Below are positions 1 through 8,548 of a stretch of DNA of 62,692 nucleotides, piece after piece. The DNA comes from an uncultured Shinella sp. GTDB lineage: Bacteria; Pseudomonadota; Alphaproteobacteria; Rhizobiales; Rhizobiaceae. Location of the stretch: the NCBI RefSeq assembly GCF_946479415.1, contig NZ_CAMLFY010000014.1, positions 1 to 62,692 on the forward strand. The letters run 5' to 3'. A program made the position numbers and the translations under genes. The number at the start of each line of letters is the position of its first letter. Positions within the stretch are counted from its first letter, which is position 1. The notes beneath the pieces are model-generated. The model worked only from the letters and a program-made list of their open reading frames with translations. It had not been told where the DNA came from and searched no databases.

Positions 1-60
1 CCCCCCTCCCCCCCGGCCCCCCCCCCGCCCCCCCCCCCCCCCCCCCCGGGGGGGCGGCGG
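1..60. other. C/G homopolymer-like tract at window start
   Basis: The first ~60 bases are nearly all C, switching to G at about position 48, with a few T and G interruptions. This does not resemble Rhizobiaceae intergenic DNA and no gene can be read in it. It is most likely a sequencing or assembly artefact at a contig end. Positions 61-150 look like ordinary GC-rich DNA. Confidence 0.7.
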
Positions 61-150
61 GGTGCCCCCGGGCGTCAAGCCCTGACATGACGGAGGAGAG
101 GTGGTGCCCCCGAGGTGGAGGCGCTCGCCGACAGAGGAGACGCGATGCAA

Positions 151-170
151 GAAACCGGCCTTTCGGCCGG
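151..170 (-). terminator. Rho-independent terminator of the aminotransferase gene
   Basis: A 6-bp perfect stem (ccggcc / ggccgg) with a 4-nt loop lies about 30 bp beyond the stop codon of the minus-strand aminotransferase. Read on the minus strand, the stem is followed by a short T-rich run (tttctt). Confidence 0.6.
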
Positions 171-201
171 CTCAGTCATTCGCAATCCGGCATCCTGCCG
201 T

Positions 202-1086
202 TCAAGCATCCCCGTTGGAATGCGCCCAGTCGAAATAGAGGTCGCGGGCCTTGGCGGTGATCGGGCCGGGCTGGAGGTCGCGGCCGTCGAGGCGCGTTAC
301 CGGGACCACCTTGGAATAATTGCCGGAGGTGAAGATCTCGTCGGCGGCCTCGAAATCGGCGACCGTCAATGTGGTCTCGATCACCTCGAAGCCGGCTTCC
401 CGGAGCAGGCCCAAGACGCGGCTGCGCGTGATGCCGGCGAGGAAGGTGCGGTTGGCGGCCGGCGTGAAGACGACGCCGTCGCGGACCATGAAGACGTTGG
501 ACGAGGCCGTTTCGGCGACATTGCCGAGCATATCGCGCACCAGTGCATTGTCGAAGCCGCGCTTGCGCGCCTCCATCTGCATGCGGGCATTGTTGGGGTA
601 GAGGCAGCCGGCCTTGGCATCCGTCGGCATGCATTCCACGGTCGGGCGACGGAAGGGCGAGACGGTGAGCGACGAGGCGGCCTTCGGGTCGCCCATCGAG
701 GCTTCGAAAAGGCAGAGCGCGAAGCGGGTGGAATCGGCATCCGGCGCGACGACGCCGCTGGGCGAACCATGTTCGGCCCAATACATCGGCTTGATATAGA
801 TCGCCGTCTTGCCGTCGAATTTCTTCACACCTTCCCAGGCCAGCGCCTCGATATCCTCCGCCTTCATCGTCGCGTTGAGGCCGAGCGCCCCGGCCGAACG
901 GTTGACACGCTGGCAGTGCAGGTCGAGGTCCGGCGCAATGCCATCGAACCAGCGTGCGCCGTCGAACACCGTGGAGCCGAGCCACATGGCATGCGAGGTG
1001 GGGCCGATCAGCGGCGGGTTGCCCGAAATCCATTCGCCGTCCACGAAGGTCCAGGTCGTCGAGCGTGGTGATGTATCGACTGGCAT
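202..1086 (-). CDS. Class IV (branched-chain type) aminotransferase
   Basis: A 294-residue fold-type IV PLP enzyme. The N-terminal segment with the TVFDGARWFDG block and the C-terminal GNVAETASSNVFMV block (typical xxEtssSNvF) mark the branched-chain aminotransferase/4-amino-4-deoxychorismate lyase superfamily. The likely PLP lysine is about residue 158 in the TDAKAGCLYPNN segment. The probable reaction is reversible transamination of branched-chain amino acids with 2-oxoglutarate; a paralogous role (D-amino acid or omega-amino acid transaminase) cannot be excluded. The start is supported by a GGAGG box just upstream on the minus strand. The gene is divergent from the GNAT gene and has its own terminator. 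Confidence 0.85.
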   Translation of the reverse strand: MPVDTSPRSTTWTFVDGEWISGNPPLIGPTSHAMWLGSTVFDGARWFDGIAPDLDLHCQRVNRSAGALGLNATMKAEDIEALAWEGVKKFDGKTAIYIKPMYWAEHGSPSGVVAPDADSTRFALCLFEASMGDPKAASSLTVSPFRRPTVECMPTDAKAGCLYPNNARMQMEARKRGFDNALVRDMLGNVAETASSNVFMVRDGVVFTPAANRTFLAGITRSRVLGLLREAGFEVIETTLTVADFEAADEIFTSGNYSKVVPVTRLDGRDLQPGPITAKARDLYFDWAHSNGDA

Positions 1087-1255
1087 TGTTGTCCTCCTTT
1101 TCGCCCATCAAACGCCCGGCCGGCCGAGCCGGTCAAGCTGCAATTGCCTTCCGACAGCGCACGCCGCTTGTCCATTCAAGATGTTGAATGGGTGTATCAG
1201 GTCTTATCATGGATGGTCTTCTGGCGGAGCACGATGGGCTATGCAATAGAAGAAC

Positions 1256-1762
1256 ATGACGCTTGATACACCGCTCATCCGCCGCCTGACTGGAGACGAT
1301 GCCGAAGCTTTCCGTGCCATTCGACTTGAGGCGCTGACTGAGGCGCCTGCTGCCTTCGCCAGCACAGCCGCGGATTTCGAAACGCTTTCCGGCGAAGCCC
1401 TCCGCAGCGTCCTGACGAATCTTGCCCTCTTCGCCGCCTTCCGCGACGGTACGCCCGTGGGATTGATGGGCGTGACGCGCCATGCTGCCAGCAAAATGGC
1501 TCACCGCGGCATTCTCGTTATGGTCTATTTGCGGGAGGGCGAGCGCGGCACGGGACTGGCAGGAGCACTGCTGGCCGCGGCGAACGACCATGCACGGGCA
1601 GCTGGCCTGCGTCAGCTCGAACTCGCCGTGAGCGTGGAAAACGCCGCGGCCGTCGCCTTCTACCGGCGCGAGGGATTTACCGAGGTCGGCCGTATACCTG
1701 CGGGCTTACTGCACGACGGCCACGAGATCGACGAAATGCTCATGATGCGACCGATTATCTAA
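1256..1762 (+). CDS. GNAT family N-acetyltransferase
   Basis: A 168-residue protein with the GNAT fold. The acetyl-CoA pyrophosphate-binding loop appears as REGERGTGLAGALL (about residues 93-106), and the C-terminal ENAAAVAFYRREGF block is the usual beta6-alpha4 signature (N..A..fY...GF). The substrate is unknown; the family acetylates ribosomal proteins, amino acids, antibiotics and small amines. It stands 18 bp upstream of the alcohol dehydrogenase on the same strand and is probably co-transcribed with it. Confidence 0.85.
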   Translation: MTLDTPLIRRLTGDDAEAFRAIRLEALTEAPAAFASTAADFETLSGEALRSVLTNLALFAAFRDGTPVGLMGVTRHAASKMAHRGILVMVYLREGERGTGLAGALLAAANDHARAAGLRQLELAVSVENAAAVAFYRREGFTEVGRIPAGLLHDGHEIDEMLMMRPII

Positions 1763-1780
1763 GAGAAAGAGTGAACAGCC

Positions 1781-2821
1781 ATGCGCGCGATGTATTACGA
1801 GGCCTTCGAGACCACGCCCGAGATCCGTACCCTGCCCGATCCGACGCCGGCCGAGGGCGGCGTGGTGATCAAGGTGGAGGCGACGGGGCTTTGCCGCAGC
1901 GACTGGCACGGCTGGATGGGCCACGATGCCGATATCAAGCTGCCGCATGTGCCCGGCCATGAACTGGCCGGCAAGGTCGTCGCCGTCGGCAAAGGCGTGC
2001 GCCGGTTTCGCGAAGGCCAGCGCGTGACGGTGCCCTTCGTGTCCGGCTGCGGCCATTGCGGCGAATGCCGCTCGGGCAACCAGCAGGTTTGCGAAGAACA
2101 GTTCCAGCCGGGCTTCACCCATTGGGGTTCCTTTGCCGAATATGTCGCGATCGATTACGCCGACCACAATCTCGTGCACCTGCCGGAAGCGGTGGACTAC
2201 GCCACCGCCGCCAGCCTCGGCTGCCGCTTCGCCACATCCTTCCGCGCGGTGGTCGATCAGGCGCGGGTGACGGGCGGCGAATGGGTGGCGGTGCATGGCT
2301 GCGGCGGCGTCGGCCTCTCCGCCATCATGATCGCGGCGGCGCTGGGCGCCAATCCCATCGCCATCGACATTTCCGCCGAGAAACTCGATTTCGCCCGCAA
2401 GATGGGCGCCGTCGCCACCATCAATGCCCGCGAAGTCGCCGACGTCGCAGAGGCCGTGCGGGAGTTGACCGGCGGCGGCGCGCATGCCTCCGTCGATGCG
2501 CTGGGCTCACCCGTCACCTGCTTCAACTCCATCAAGAACCTGCGCCGCCGCGGCCGGCACGTGCAGGTCGGCCTGATGCTCGCCGACCATGCGACGCCGC
2601 AGATCCCCATGGCGCAGGTCATCGGCCACGAACTCGAAATCTACGGCAGCCACGGCATGCAGGCCTGGCGCTACGACGCGATGCTGTCGATGATCGAAAG
2701 CGGCAAGCTTACGCCGCAAAAACTGATCGGCCGCCATATCAGCCTCGAAGAGGCCGTGCCGGCGCTGATGGCGATGGACAAGGCGGCGGATCTGGGGATC
2801 AGCGTGATCACGCGGTTTTGA
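1781..2821 (+). CDS. Zinc-dependent alcohol dehydrogenase (MDR superfamily)
   Basis: A 346-residue medium-chain dehydrogenase. The catalytic zinc ligands are Cys38 and the His60-Glu61 pair (GHE). The structural zinc site is the CGHCGEC...C cluster (Cys90, 93, 96, 104). The dinucleotide-binding Rossmann motif is GCGGVG at about 173-178. It should oxidise an alcohol or reduce an aldehyde with NAD(H); the substrate cannot be read from the sequence. The full canonical domain set is present and no residue is missing. It follows the GNAT gene closely, so a two-gene operon is likely. Confidence 0.85.
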   Translation: MRAMYYEAFETTPEIRTLPDPTPAEGGVVIKVEATGLCRSDWHGWMGHDADIKLPHVPGHELAGKVVAVGKGVRRFREGQRVTVPFVSGCGHCGECRSGNQQVCEEQFQPGFTHWGSFAEYVAIDYADHNLVHLPEAVDYATAASLGCRFATSFRAVVDQARVTGGEWVAVHGCGGVGLSAIMIAAALGANPIAIDISAEKLDFARKMGAVATINAREVADVAEAVRELTGGGAHASVDALGSPVTCFNSIKNLRRRGRHVQVGLMLADHATPQIPMAQVIGHELEIYGSHGMQAWRYDAMLSMIESGKLTPQKLIGRHISLEEAVPALMAMDKAADLGISVITRF

Positions 2822-3118
2822 GGGGGGTGGGTTGGCTTTGGAGCGTATCTCTGTCTAGCCGGATATCTCCGCAATCAAGGAAATTTGGCAGAGATTGACT
2901 CGTTTGCTCAAAAGAAGATGCGGGCTGTGACGGTCGCTTTGCGCCAATAGCGGACGTGTGAGTCTGGCGACGTGATAGTATGCCCGTCCACCAGCAAACT
3001 ACACCTTCTCATTATGAATGACCGCAGAGCGCCTCGTTGCGTCCCAACACCTTTTGCTAACGCTCCGGCTAGTCGGTGTTCCTTCTCAGGTTTGACAGAT
3101 TTGTTCGCGACGCGAAAC
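2822..3118. other. Intergenic left flank of the AT-rich islet
   Basis: No credible gene. Base composition turns AT-richer than the flanking genes from about 2850. An inverted aacacc/ggtgtt pair (3046-3051, 3075-3080) could form a weak stem-loop. A 10-mer cgctttgcgc at 2935-2944 recurs inverted on the other side of the islet (4456-4465). Confidence 0.4.
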
Positions 3119-3703
3119 TTATCCCATCGCTCGAAACCAATCTCGGATAGAGAGATGCAAACGGACTACCTCGTCTTCAGCGAGCGGTTTGCAATGCGCT
3201 ATCGGGCCGCGAAGCACGTTTAATGTTGCGGTCACTCTTTCAAGGGCCTTAACATCCTGAAATATATCACTGAAGTCGCCCCAGTTTGATTTTATTATTT
3301 CCGACAGTTCGCCAAAAGTCGTGTAGTCGATAGCCTCCTGAGATCGAACAGAAACGCCGAATTCCTTTTCCTTTTTCCGCGTTGAAGCGACGTGATTTCT
3401 CACATTTTCGGGGACTGTCAAATCCCACCATTGTTCGCCGTATTTTTCGAACAGAACATCAATAACCAGCGAGCGAATCGAATTTTCCAAGCAATAGAAG
3501 ACGCGGTAGTGCGCACTCATGTCAGCTGCTTCACGACGAATCTTTTCTTCAAATTGCGGGTAGTACGTTTCGTCGATCTTTTCTTTCGTTGGCGGCACAT
3601 GCCCCAAGTCTACCTCATAGTCACGCTCAACGCGTTGAATTGCAGCCTCAATTGCTAAGTTATTCAAGGCGAATAGGCGAATACGGTCAGATTGGCTACT
3701 CAT
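3119..3703 (-). CDS. Swt1-type HEPN domain protein, putative RNase
   Basis: A 194-residue protein with the features of the Swt1-like HEPN family: an acidic helical N-terminus, the central YCLENSIRSLVIDVL helix, and a C-terminal helix carrying RGPIAH (about residues 165-170), which fits the HEPN ribonuclease motif R-x4-H. HEPN proteins are known metal-independent RNases in toxin-antitoxin, abortive infection and RNA-processing contexts. Its start overlaps the upstream DUF5343 gene by 8 bp, so the two are translationally coupled. Codon usage is clearly AT-richer than the neighbours, suggesting transfer. Toxin or defence effector is an inference; the cellular target is unknown. Confidence 0.75.
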   Translation of the reverse strand: MSSQSDRIRLFALNNLAIEAAIQRVERDYEVDLGHVPPTKEKIDETYYPQFEEKIRREAADMSAHYRVFYCLENSIRSLVIDVLFEKYGEQWWDLTVPENVRNHVASTRKKEKEFGVSVRSQEAIDYTTFGELSEIIKSNWGDFSDIFQDVKALERVTATLNVLRGPIAHCKPLAEDEVVRLHLSIRDWFRAMG

Positions 3704-4316
3704 CGGTCAGAAGGTTCGCTCTGATGGCTGAAAAAATGGCGTTATAGACGTTTACATCCGTGGTCTCGGGCAAATTGACATTAATAGTATATGCAAGACG
3801 CAGATCAGTCCGCGAAGTCGATTTTGCTTCATGCCTAACTAATGATCGGGAGATGTCTATGGGCGCTACTTTTTCTTTCGAGGGTTCATCCGCAGCCTCA
3901 AAATCGGCAAGCTGTTTACACGCTTTGAAGCTTCCTACGATTGCGCCAACGGTTCCGTCGCTAGGTTCTTTGCCAGTGACTTCAACGACTAAGTTTTTTA
4001 GTTTGTCGTCCGTCAGTGCATGCGCGAACTCATTTTTCTGAAATATGTCGGAAAACCCATGTCGCATGGCCTCGGCCATTGCCGCGCCGCTGCTATCAGC
4101 GTTACGAAAACGAGTGTAGATTTCCGTTGGTGTTCCATCGCTATTTATAAAGCCAAGTCGCTTCAAGAACGGAATGAATGGCTTAGCGCTGCCAGAGCCA
4201 TAACCTAGAACGGTTGCTTGGAAATCTTGTGTGTAACGAGGCGGTACCTTTGCCTGTTGTATCTTCTCAAAAATCTTTCCGATTAGACCTGTCGAATTTA
4301 TGAAAGGTGGTGCCAT
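3696..4316 (-). CDS. DUF5343 family protein, partner of the HEPN protein
   Basis: A 206-residue protein whose first ~130 residues match my recollection of DUF5343: a start with an IFEKIQQAKVPPRYT segment, then FIPFLKRLGFINSDGTPT (a winged-helix-like block), YTRFRN and AMRHGFSDIF. The C-terminal ~70 residues are charged, ending in a segment with alternating hydrophobic residues. It is the first gene of the two-gene islet and probably acts as the antitoxin, sensor or RNA/DNA-binding partner of the HEPN protein; this is inferred from order and overlap, not shown. A purine-rich ribosome-binding site (gagaggg) lies ~10 nt before the ATG. Confidence 0.7.
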   Translation of the reverse strand: MAPPFINSTGLIGKIFEKIQQAKVPPRYTQDFQATVLGYGSGSAKPFIPFLKRLGFINSDGTPTEIYTRFRNADSSGAAMAEAMRHGFSDIFQKNEFAHALTDDKLKNLVVEVTGKEPSDGTVGAIVGSFKACKQLADFEAADEPSKEKVAPIDISRSLVRHEAKSTSRTDLRLAYTINVNLPETTDVNVYNAIFSAIRANLLTDE

Positions 4317-4707
4317 GCGTCGTCCCTCTCTACCCTCTCTGGTATAGATTAGTGCCGAGTAGACAGAGTCGTCCAGTGCAAACTCAATAGTTTTACGAAC
4401 GCTGTCGCTACTTGATTTACGCTTATTCCAGTGTGAACGAACTTTCTAAGCGGCCGCGCAAAGCGGTCATTCACCGCGGGCCCCCTCTTTGTCTTCTTCG
4501 GGCCAATAGCCGCTGTTGCGACATCTGCTGCCAGTTATTGAACCTTCGTTGAGGTGCGGCGTTCAATAGAAACACGACATGCGCAAACTTCTCTGCTCTT
4601 ACGGATAAAACACCAACGTTGTCGAGAGCCGCCCCCTCAACTCCACAATTGACATTCCCCCTCCGATAACACCCAATCCCTCGTAAATGCTGGAGGAATC
4701 GCGCCCC
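4317..4707. other. Intergenic right flank of the islet
   Basis: About 390 bp without a supported gene. The part next to the DUF5343 start is AT-rich and should hold the islet promoter (a tctata-type -10 is visible near 4352-4357 on the minus strand). From ~4447 the DNA is GC-rich again, with an inverted copy of the 10-mer found at 2935-2944. The 3' end carries GGAGG at 4692-4696, the ribosome-binding site for the dehalogenase. Confidence 0.4.
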
Positions 4708-5358
4708 ATGTCTCATGCCGCCTATGTGTTCGATGCCTATGGCACGCTGTTTGATGTGCATGCGGCGGTGCGGCGGCATGCCGGGGATGTGGGGCCGAAT
4801 TATCAGGCATTTTCGGAGATGTGGCGCGCCAAGCAGCTGGAATATTCTTGGACGCGGGCCTTGATGGGCGCTTACGCCGATTTCTGGCAGCTGACCGAAC
4901 AGGCGCTCGACTATACGTTCAAGCGGGTCGGCGGCGTCGATCCGGCGCTCAGGCAAAAGCTGCTCGATGCCTATTGGAAGCTTGATTGTTATCCCGAGGT
5001 GCCGGCCGTGCTCAAGGCGCTGAGGAGCCGCGGGGCGCATATCGCCATCCTGTCGAACGGCTCACCGTCCATGCTCGCCTCGGCGGTGAAGAATGCCGCG
5101 CTCGACACCGTCATCGACGACATCTTCTCCGTCGATGCGCTGAAGACCTACAAGACGGCGCCGAGCGTCTATGATCTCGTGACGACGCATTACCGGCTCT
5201 ATCCCAACGCCGTCTCCTTCCAGTCCTCCAACCGCTGGGACATTGCAGGTGCGGCGAAATTCGGCTTCCGCACCGTCTGGATCAACCGTGCCAACATGCC
5301 GGACGAATATTTCGATCTCGGCCCCTCGCTGATCCTACCCTCGCTCGAAAGCCTCTGA
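4708..5358 (+). CDS. (S)-2-haloacid dehalogenase, type II
   Basis: A 216-residue HAD-superfamily hydrolase of the L-2-haloacid dehalogenase type. The nucleophile Asp9 is in FDAYGTLFD, motif II is ILSNGSP, and a lysine follows in the [10 protein letters not shown] segment. [17 protein letters not shown] is the characteristic SSN-WD block that distinguishes this group from phosphatases. It hydrolyses (S)-2-haloalkanoates to (R)-2-hydroxyacids. I chose ATG 4708 over ATG 4687 because GGAGG at 4692-4696 sits 11 nt before it and the N-terminus then matches the family. One base separates it from tam. Confidence 0.85.
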   Translation: MSHAAYVFDAYGTLFDVHAAVRRHAGDVGPNYQAFSEMWRAKQLEYSWTRALMGAYADFWQLTEQALDYTFKRVGGVDPALRQKLLDAYWKLDCYPEVPAVLKALRSRGAHIAILSNGSPSMLASAVKNAALDTVIDDIFSVDALKTYKTAPSVYDLVTTHYRLYPNAVSFQSSNRWDIAGAAKFGFRTVWINRANMPDEYFDLGPSLILPSLESL

Positions 5359-5359
5359 C

Positions 5360-6133
5360 ATGGCCTGGTCCGCTGCCCAATACTTGAAATTCGAGGACGA
5401 ACGCACGCGCCCGGCCCGCGATCTCCTCGCCCAGGTGCCGGATAATCTCGTCGCCGGCACGGTCTATGATCTCGGCTGCGGCCCCGGCAATTCGACGGAG
5501 CTGATGGTCGATCGTTTCCCCGGACGCGGCGTCAAGGGCGTCGACAATGCATCCGACATGCTGAAGGCCGCGCGCCAGCGCCTGCCGGGTGTCGATTTCG
5601 TCGAATGCGACCTGGCGAAATGGCGCCCGCCGGAGCCCGCCGCGCTGCTCTATGCCAATGCCGTCTTCCAGTGGCTGCCGGATCACATCACGCTCATCGC
5701 CAGCCTGATGGACGGGCTTCGACCCGGCGGCGCGCTCGCCGTGCAGATGCCGGACAATCTTTCCGAACCGTCGCACCTGCTGATGGAGGAAAGCGCGCTG
5801 GCCGGCCCCTGGAAAAGCGCCTTCGAGGCCGGCACGCCGCGCCGCAAGCCCCTGCCCGCGCCCGCCGCCTATATGGATGCGCTCGGGCCGAAGGCGGCGC
5901 GGGTCGATGTCTGGCACACCGCCTACAATCATCCGATGGCGGATGCCGCCGCGATCGTCGAATGGGTGAAGGGCACGGGGCTGCGCCCCTATCTCGACCG
6001 CATTCCCGCCGAACAGCGCGACGGTTTCCTCGCCGACTACGAGAGCCGCATCGCCAAGGCCTATGCGCCGATGGCGGACGGCCGGCGGCTGTTGCGTTTT
6101 CCGCGACTGTTCATCGTGGCCGTGAAGGGCTGA
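5360..6133 (+). CDS. tam: Trans-aconitate 2-methyltransferase
   Basis: A 257-residue SAM-dependent methyltransferase with the N-terminal [22 protein letters not shown] block typical of Tam. The SAM-binding motif I is [12 protein letters not shown] and motif II is [20 protein letters not shown] and VQMPDN are also conserved in the family. Tam methylates trans-aconitate, an inhibitor that forms spontaneously from cis-aconitate, and so protects the TCA cycle. It starts 1 nt after the dehalogenase stop, so the pair is an operon ending in the bidirectional terminator downstream. Confidence 0.9.
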   Translation: MAWSAAQYLKFEDERTRPARDLLAQVPDNLVAGTVYDLGCGPGNSTELMVDRFPGRGVKGVDNASDMLKAARQRLPGVDFVECDLAKWRPPEPAALLYANAVFQWLPDHITLIASLMDGLRPGGALAVQMPDNLSEPSHLLMEESALAGPWKSAFEAGTPRRKPLPAPAAYMDALGPKAARVDVWHTAYNHPMADAAAIVEWVKGTGLRPYLDRIPAEQRDGFLADYESRIAKAYAPMADGRRLLRFPRLFIVAVKG

Positions 6134-6135
6134 CG

Positions 6136-6178
6136 AAAAAGGCGAGGGAATGATGTCCCCTCGCCTCGCCTTGCTTTT
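6136..6178. terminator. Bidirectional terminator between tam and the HerA-like gene
   Basis: An 8-bp stem ggcgaggg/ccctcgcc (6141-6148, 6158-6165) is preceded by aaaaa and followed by a T-rich run ending in ctttttc, so it can terminate transcription from either side of this convergent junction. Confidence 0.75.
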
Positions 6179-6198
6179 TCCGTTCGGACCCCGCGCGC

Positions 6199-7776
6199 TT
6201 AGCGGCGCAGGCTGCCCAGGATGCCCCGCACCAGCGCGCGGCCGAGCGAGGACGCGACGGTTCGCGCCACCGATTTCATCGCCGCTTCCGCCACCGTTTC
6301 ACGCTGATAGCCGGCGCGAGGTTTGGCCTGCTTGGGGGCAGAGGGTGCCGCCGGCTCGTCGTCGCCGAAGCCGGGCAAGGTCCAGCGGCTGCCGCCGGAG
6401 GGTTGCTCGGCTTGCTGTTCGGTCTCGGCCTGCTGCTGTGCGGCGGCGGAATCGGCCGCCTTCTTGGCGCGGGCGGTGAGGATTTCATAGGCGGATTCGC
6501 GGTCGAAATCCTCGTCATAGAGGCCGGCGACGGGGCTGACGCCCATGAGCTGCTTGCGCTCCGCATCGGTGATCGGCCCGAGCCGCGAGGCCGGCGGGCG
6601 GATCAGCGTGCGCTCCACCATGGAGGGCGCGCCCTTGCCTTCCAGCGTCGAGACCAGCGCCTCGCCGGTGCCGAGATTGGTGATGACGGTGGCGCAGTCG
6701 AAATCCGGGTTCGGGCGGAACGTGTCGGCCGCCGTCTTCACCGCCTTCTGCTCGCGCGGCGTATAGGCGCGCAGCGCATGCTGCACGCGGTTGCCGAGCT
6801 GGGCGAGCACCGTTTCCGGCACGTCGAGCGGGTTTTGCGTGACGAAATAGACGCCCACGCCCTTGGAGCGGATGAGGCGCACGACCTGCTCGACGCGCTC
6901 GGTCAGCACCTTCGGTGCATCGTTGAACAGCAGATGCGCCTCGTCGAAGAAGAAGACCAGCTTCGGCTTTTCCGGGTCGCCCACTTCCGGCAGCACCTCG
7001 AACAGCTCGGAGAGCATCCACAAGAGGAAGGTGCCGTAGAGGCGCGGGTTCATCATCAGCTTGTCGGCGGCCAGCACCGAGATCGCGCCACGGCCGTCAT
7101 TGGTGGTGCGCATGATGTCGGAGATCTTGAGTGCCGGCTCGCCGAAGAATTGTTCGGCGCCCTGCTGCTCGAGGATCAGCAATTCACGCTGGATCGAGCC
7201 GACCGAGGCCTTGGAGATGAAGCCGAACTGGTTGGACAGCGTCGTGGCGTTCTCGCCCATATAGTTGAGCAGCGCCTGGAAATCCTTGAGGTCGAGCAGC
7301 GGCAGGCCGCCCTGATCGGCGATCTTGAAGGCGATGTTGATGACGCCTTCCTGCGCATCCGTCGCGTTCATCAGGCGCGACAGCAAAAGCGGTCCCATCT
7401 CGGACATGGTGGTGCGGACGCGATGGCCCTTCTCGCCGTAGAGATCCCAGAAGATGACCGGGAATTCCTGGAAATCGTAGGGCGTGAACCCGATCTGGTC
7501 GGCGCGCTTCTGGAGAAAGTCCTTCGGCTCGCCCATGGCGCCGATGCCCGAAAGGTCACCCTTCACGTCGGCGCAGAACACCGGCACACCGGCATTCGAA
7601 AAGCCCTCGGCGAGGATCTGCAGCGTCACCGTCTTGCCGGTGCCGGTCGCGCCCGTCACGAGGCCATGGCGGTTGCCGAATTTCAGGTCCAGATATTCCG
7701 GCTTGTTGTTGGTGTCGTCGGGCTTGCGGCTGGTGCCGATATAAAGCTTGCCGTCCTGAAGAATGGGATCCGCCAC
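6199..7776 (-). CDS. HerA/YjgR-type ATPase (DUF853)
   Basis: A 525-residue FtsK/HerA-superfamily ATPase of the DUF853 (YjgR) group. Walker A is GATGTGKT (about residues 42-49); FFFDEAHLLF is Walker B; a VTQNP sensor and the GNRVQHALRAYTPREQKAVK block follow. The C-terminal ~80 residues are Gln/Pro/Ala-rich and variable. These proteins are thought to be hexameric DNA translocases; the exact role is unknown. I prefer a GTG start at 7776 (AGGGAG 8 nt upstream, family-like VADPILQDGK beginning) over ATG 7851, which lacks a good ribosome-binding site. Confidence 0.8.
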   Translation of the reverse strand: MADPILQDGKLYIGTSRKPDDTNNKPEYLDLKFGNRHGLVTGATGTGKTVTLQILAEGFSNAGVPVFCADVKGDLSGIGAMGEPKDFLQKRADQIGFTPYDFQEFPVIFWDLYGEKGHRVRTTMSEMGPLLLSRLMNATDAQEGVINIAFKIADQGGLPLLDLKDFQALLNYMGENATTLSNQFGFISKASVGSIQRELLILEQQGAEQFFGEPALKISDIMRTTNDGRGAISVLAADKLMMNPRLYGTFLLWMLSELFEVLPEVGDPEKPKLVFFFDEAHLLFNDAPKVLTERVEQVVRLIRSKGVGVYFVTQNPLDVPETVLAQLGNRVQHALRAYTPREQKAVKTAADTFRPNPDFDCATVITNLGTGEALVSTLEGKGAPSMVERTLIRPPASRLGPITDAERKQLMGVSPVAGLYDEDFDRESAYEILTARAKKAADSAAAQQQAETEQQAEQPSGGSRWTLPGFGDDEPAAPSAPKQAKPRAGYQRETVAEAAMKSVARTVASSLGRALVRGILGSLRR

Positions 7777-7971
7777 GTTGAAAACTCCCTGACTGCCGGT
7801 TCCTCGTCCGATTCCCGCCCGCGCGGATTGCCGCGCGATAACGGTTTTCATTGAATCGTCTCAGGCAAGTTATAAGGATAGTCCGGCACGGGAACAACAC
7901 GATTTCAAGGCCTTCGTGCCCCTGCCCCGGAATACGAAGCCGGCTTGAATTTGCCGGCGAGTTCATTTACC

Positions 7972-7987
7972 TTGACGTCAACGTCAA
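7972..7987. promoter_or_regulatory. Perfect 16-nt palindrome (MerR/LiuR-like operator)
   Basis: TTGACGT-CA-ACGTCAA is a perfect inverted repeat ending 19 nt before the ATG of the next gene. Its shape resembles operators of MerR-family regulators such as LiuR. The regulator is not in this window, so the assignment is inferred. Confidence 0.5.
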
Positions 7988-8006
7988 TTCCTTCGGAGGA
8001 TTTTCC

Positions 8007-8399
8007 ATGAACGATCTCGTCACCCGCGTTGCCGATGCCGTCGGCATCGATCCGGCCCTTGCTGAAAAGGCCATCGGCATGATGCTCGGCTTCCTGCAGC
8101 GCGAAGCGGCAGACGGCCCGGTCGCCAAGATGATCGAATCCATTCCCGGCGCCTCCGAGCTGGTCGCCCAGTACAATGGCGAAGGCACCGGCGGCGGCGG
8201 CCTGCTCGGCGGCCTGATGAGCGCCATCGGCGGCGGCGGCATCATGGGTCTAGGCCAGCAGCTGATGAGCCAGGGCCTCGGCATGGGCGAAATCTCCGGC
8301 CTCGCCAAGGAAACCATGGCCGTTGCCCGCGAGCATGCCGGCGCCGACGTGGTCGACGAAGTCGTCGCCTCCGTGCCGGGCCTCAGCCAGTTCGTCTGA
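8007..8399 (+). CDS. Small glycine-rich helical protein (DUF2267/DUF2780-like)
   Basis: A 130-residue protein: a helical N-terminus (NDLVTRVADAVGIDPALAEKA), a flexible Gly-rich centre (two GGGG runs around residues 53-75, with interspersed Leu and Met), and a C-terminal helix ending VVASVPGLSQFV. No signal peptide or membrane segment is visible. The N- and C-terminal parts recall the DUF2267/DUF2780 families, but I am unsure. Start ATG 8007 has GGAGGA 6 nt upstream; longer in-frame starts lack one. A perfect 16-nt palindrome just upstream suggests tight regulation. Confidence 0.75.
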   Translation: MNDLVTRVADAVGIDPALAEKAIGMMLGFLQREAADGPVAKMIESIPGASELVAQYNGEGTGGGGLLGGLMSAIGGGGIMGLGQQLMSQGLGMGEISGLAKETMAVAREHAGADVVDEVVASVPGLSQFV

Positions 8400-8410
8400 T
8401 CGGACGCAAG

Positions 8411-8547
8411 TCCCCTCCCTAAATCCCTCCCCACAAGGGGGAGGGACTTAACGTGCGGCACGCTCGGCGTGAAATTTCGAGCAATGAGCGCGCTTCCAGC
8501 CTTTCTCCCCCCTTGTGGGGGAGATGCCGGCAGGCAGAGAGGGTCTT
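8411..8547. repeat. Palindromic intergenic repeat, modules A + B (copy 1)
   Basis: Module A (8411-8450) has the core ccctccctaaatccctcccc followed by acaagggggagggact, itself hairpin-forming. Module B (8503-8547) has the core ctccccccttgtgggggaga and then a cggcag-gcagagagggtctt tail. The two lie ~50 bp apart between convergent genes and stop 1 base before the MFS stop codon. Similar modules recur at about 15.9, 24.6 and 28.2 kb. They may also act as terminators. Confidence 0.8.
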
Positions 8548-8548
8548 C

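Noticed and set aside
2822..4707. tRNA-associated integration of the AT-rich islet
   Set aside because: No tRNA gene or integrase is seen near the islet; only short inverted 10-mers flank it.
6403..7854. A 483-codon frame antisense to the HerA-like ATPase
   Set aside because: Antisense shadow; Walker motifs are on the other strand.
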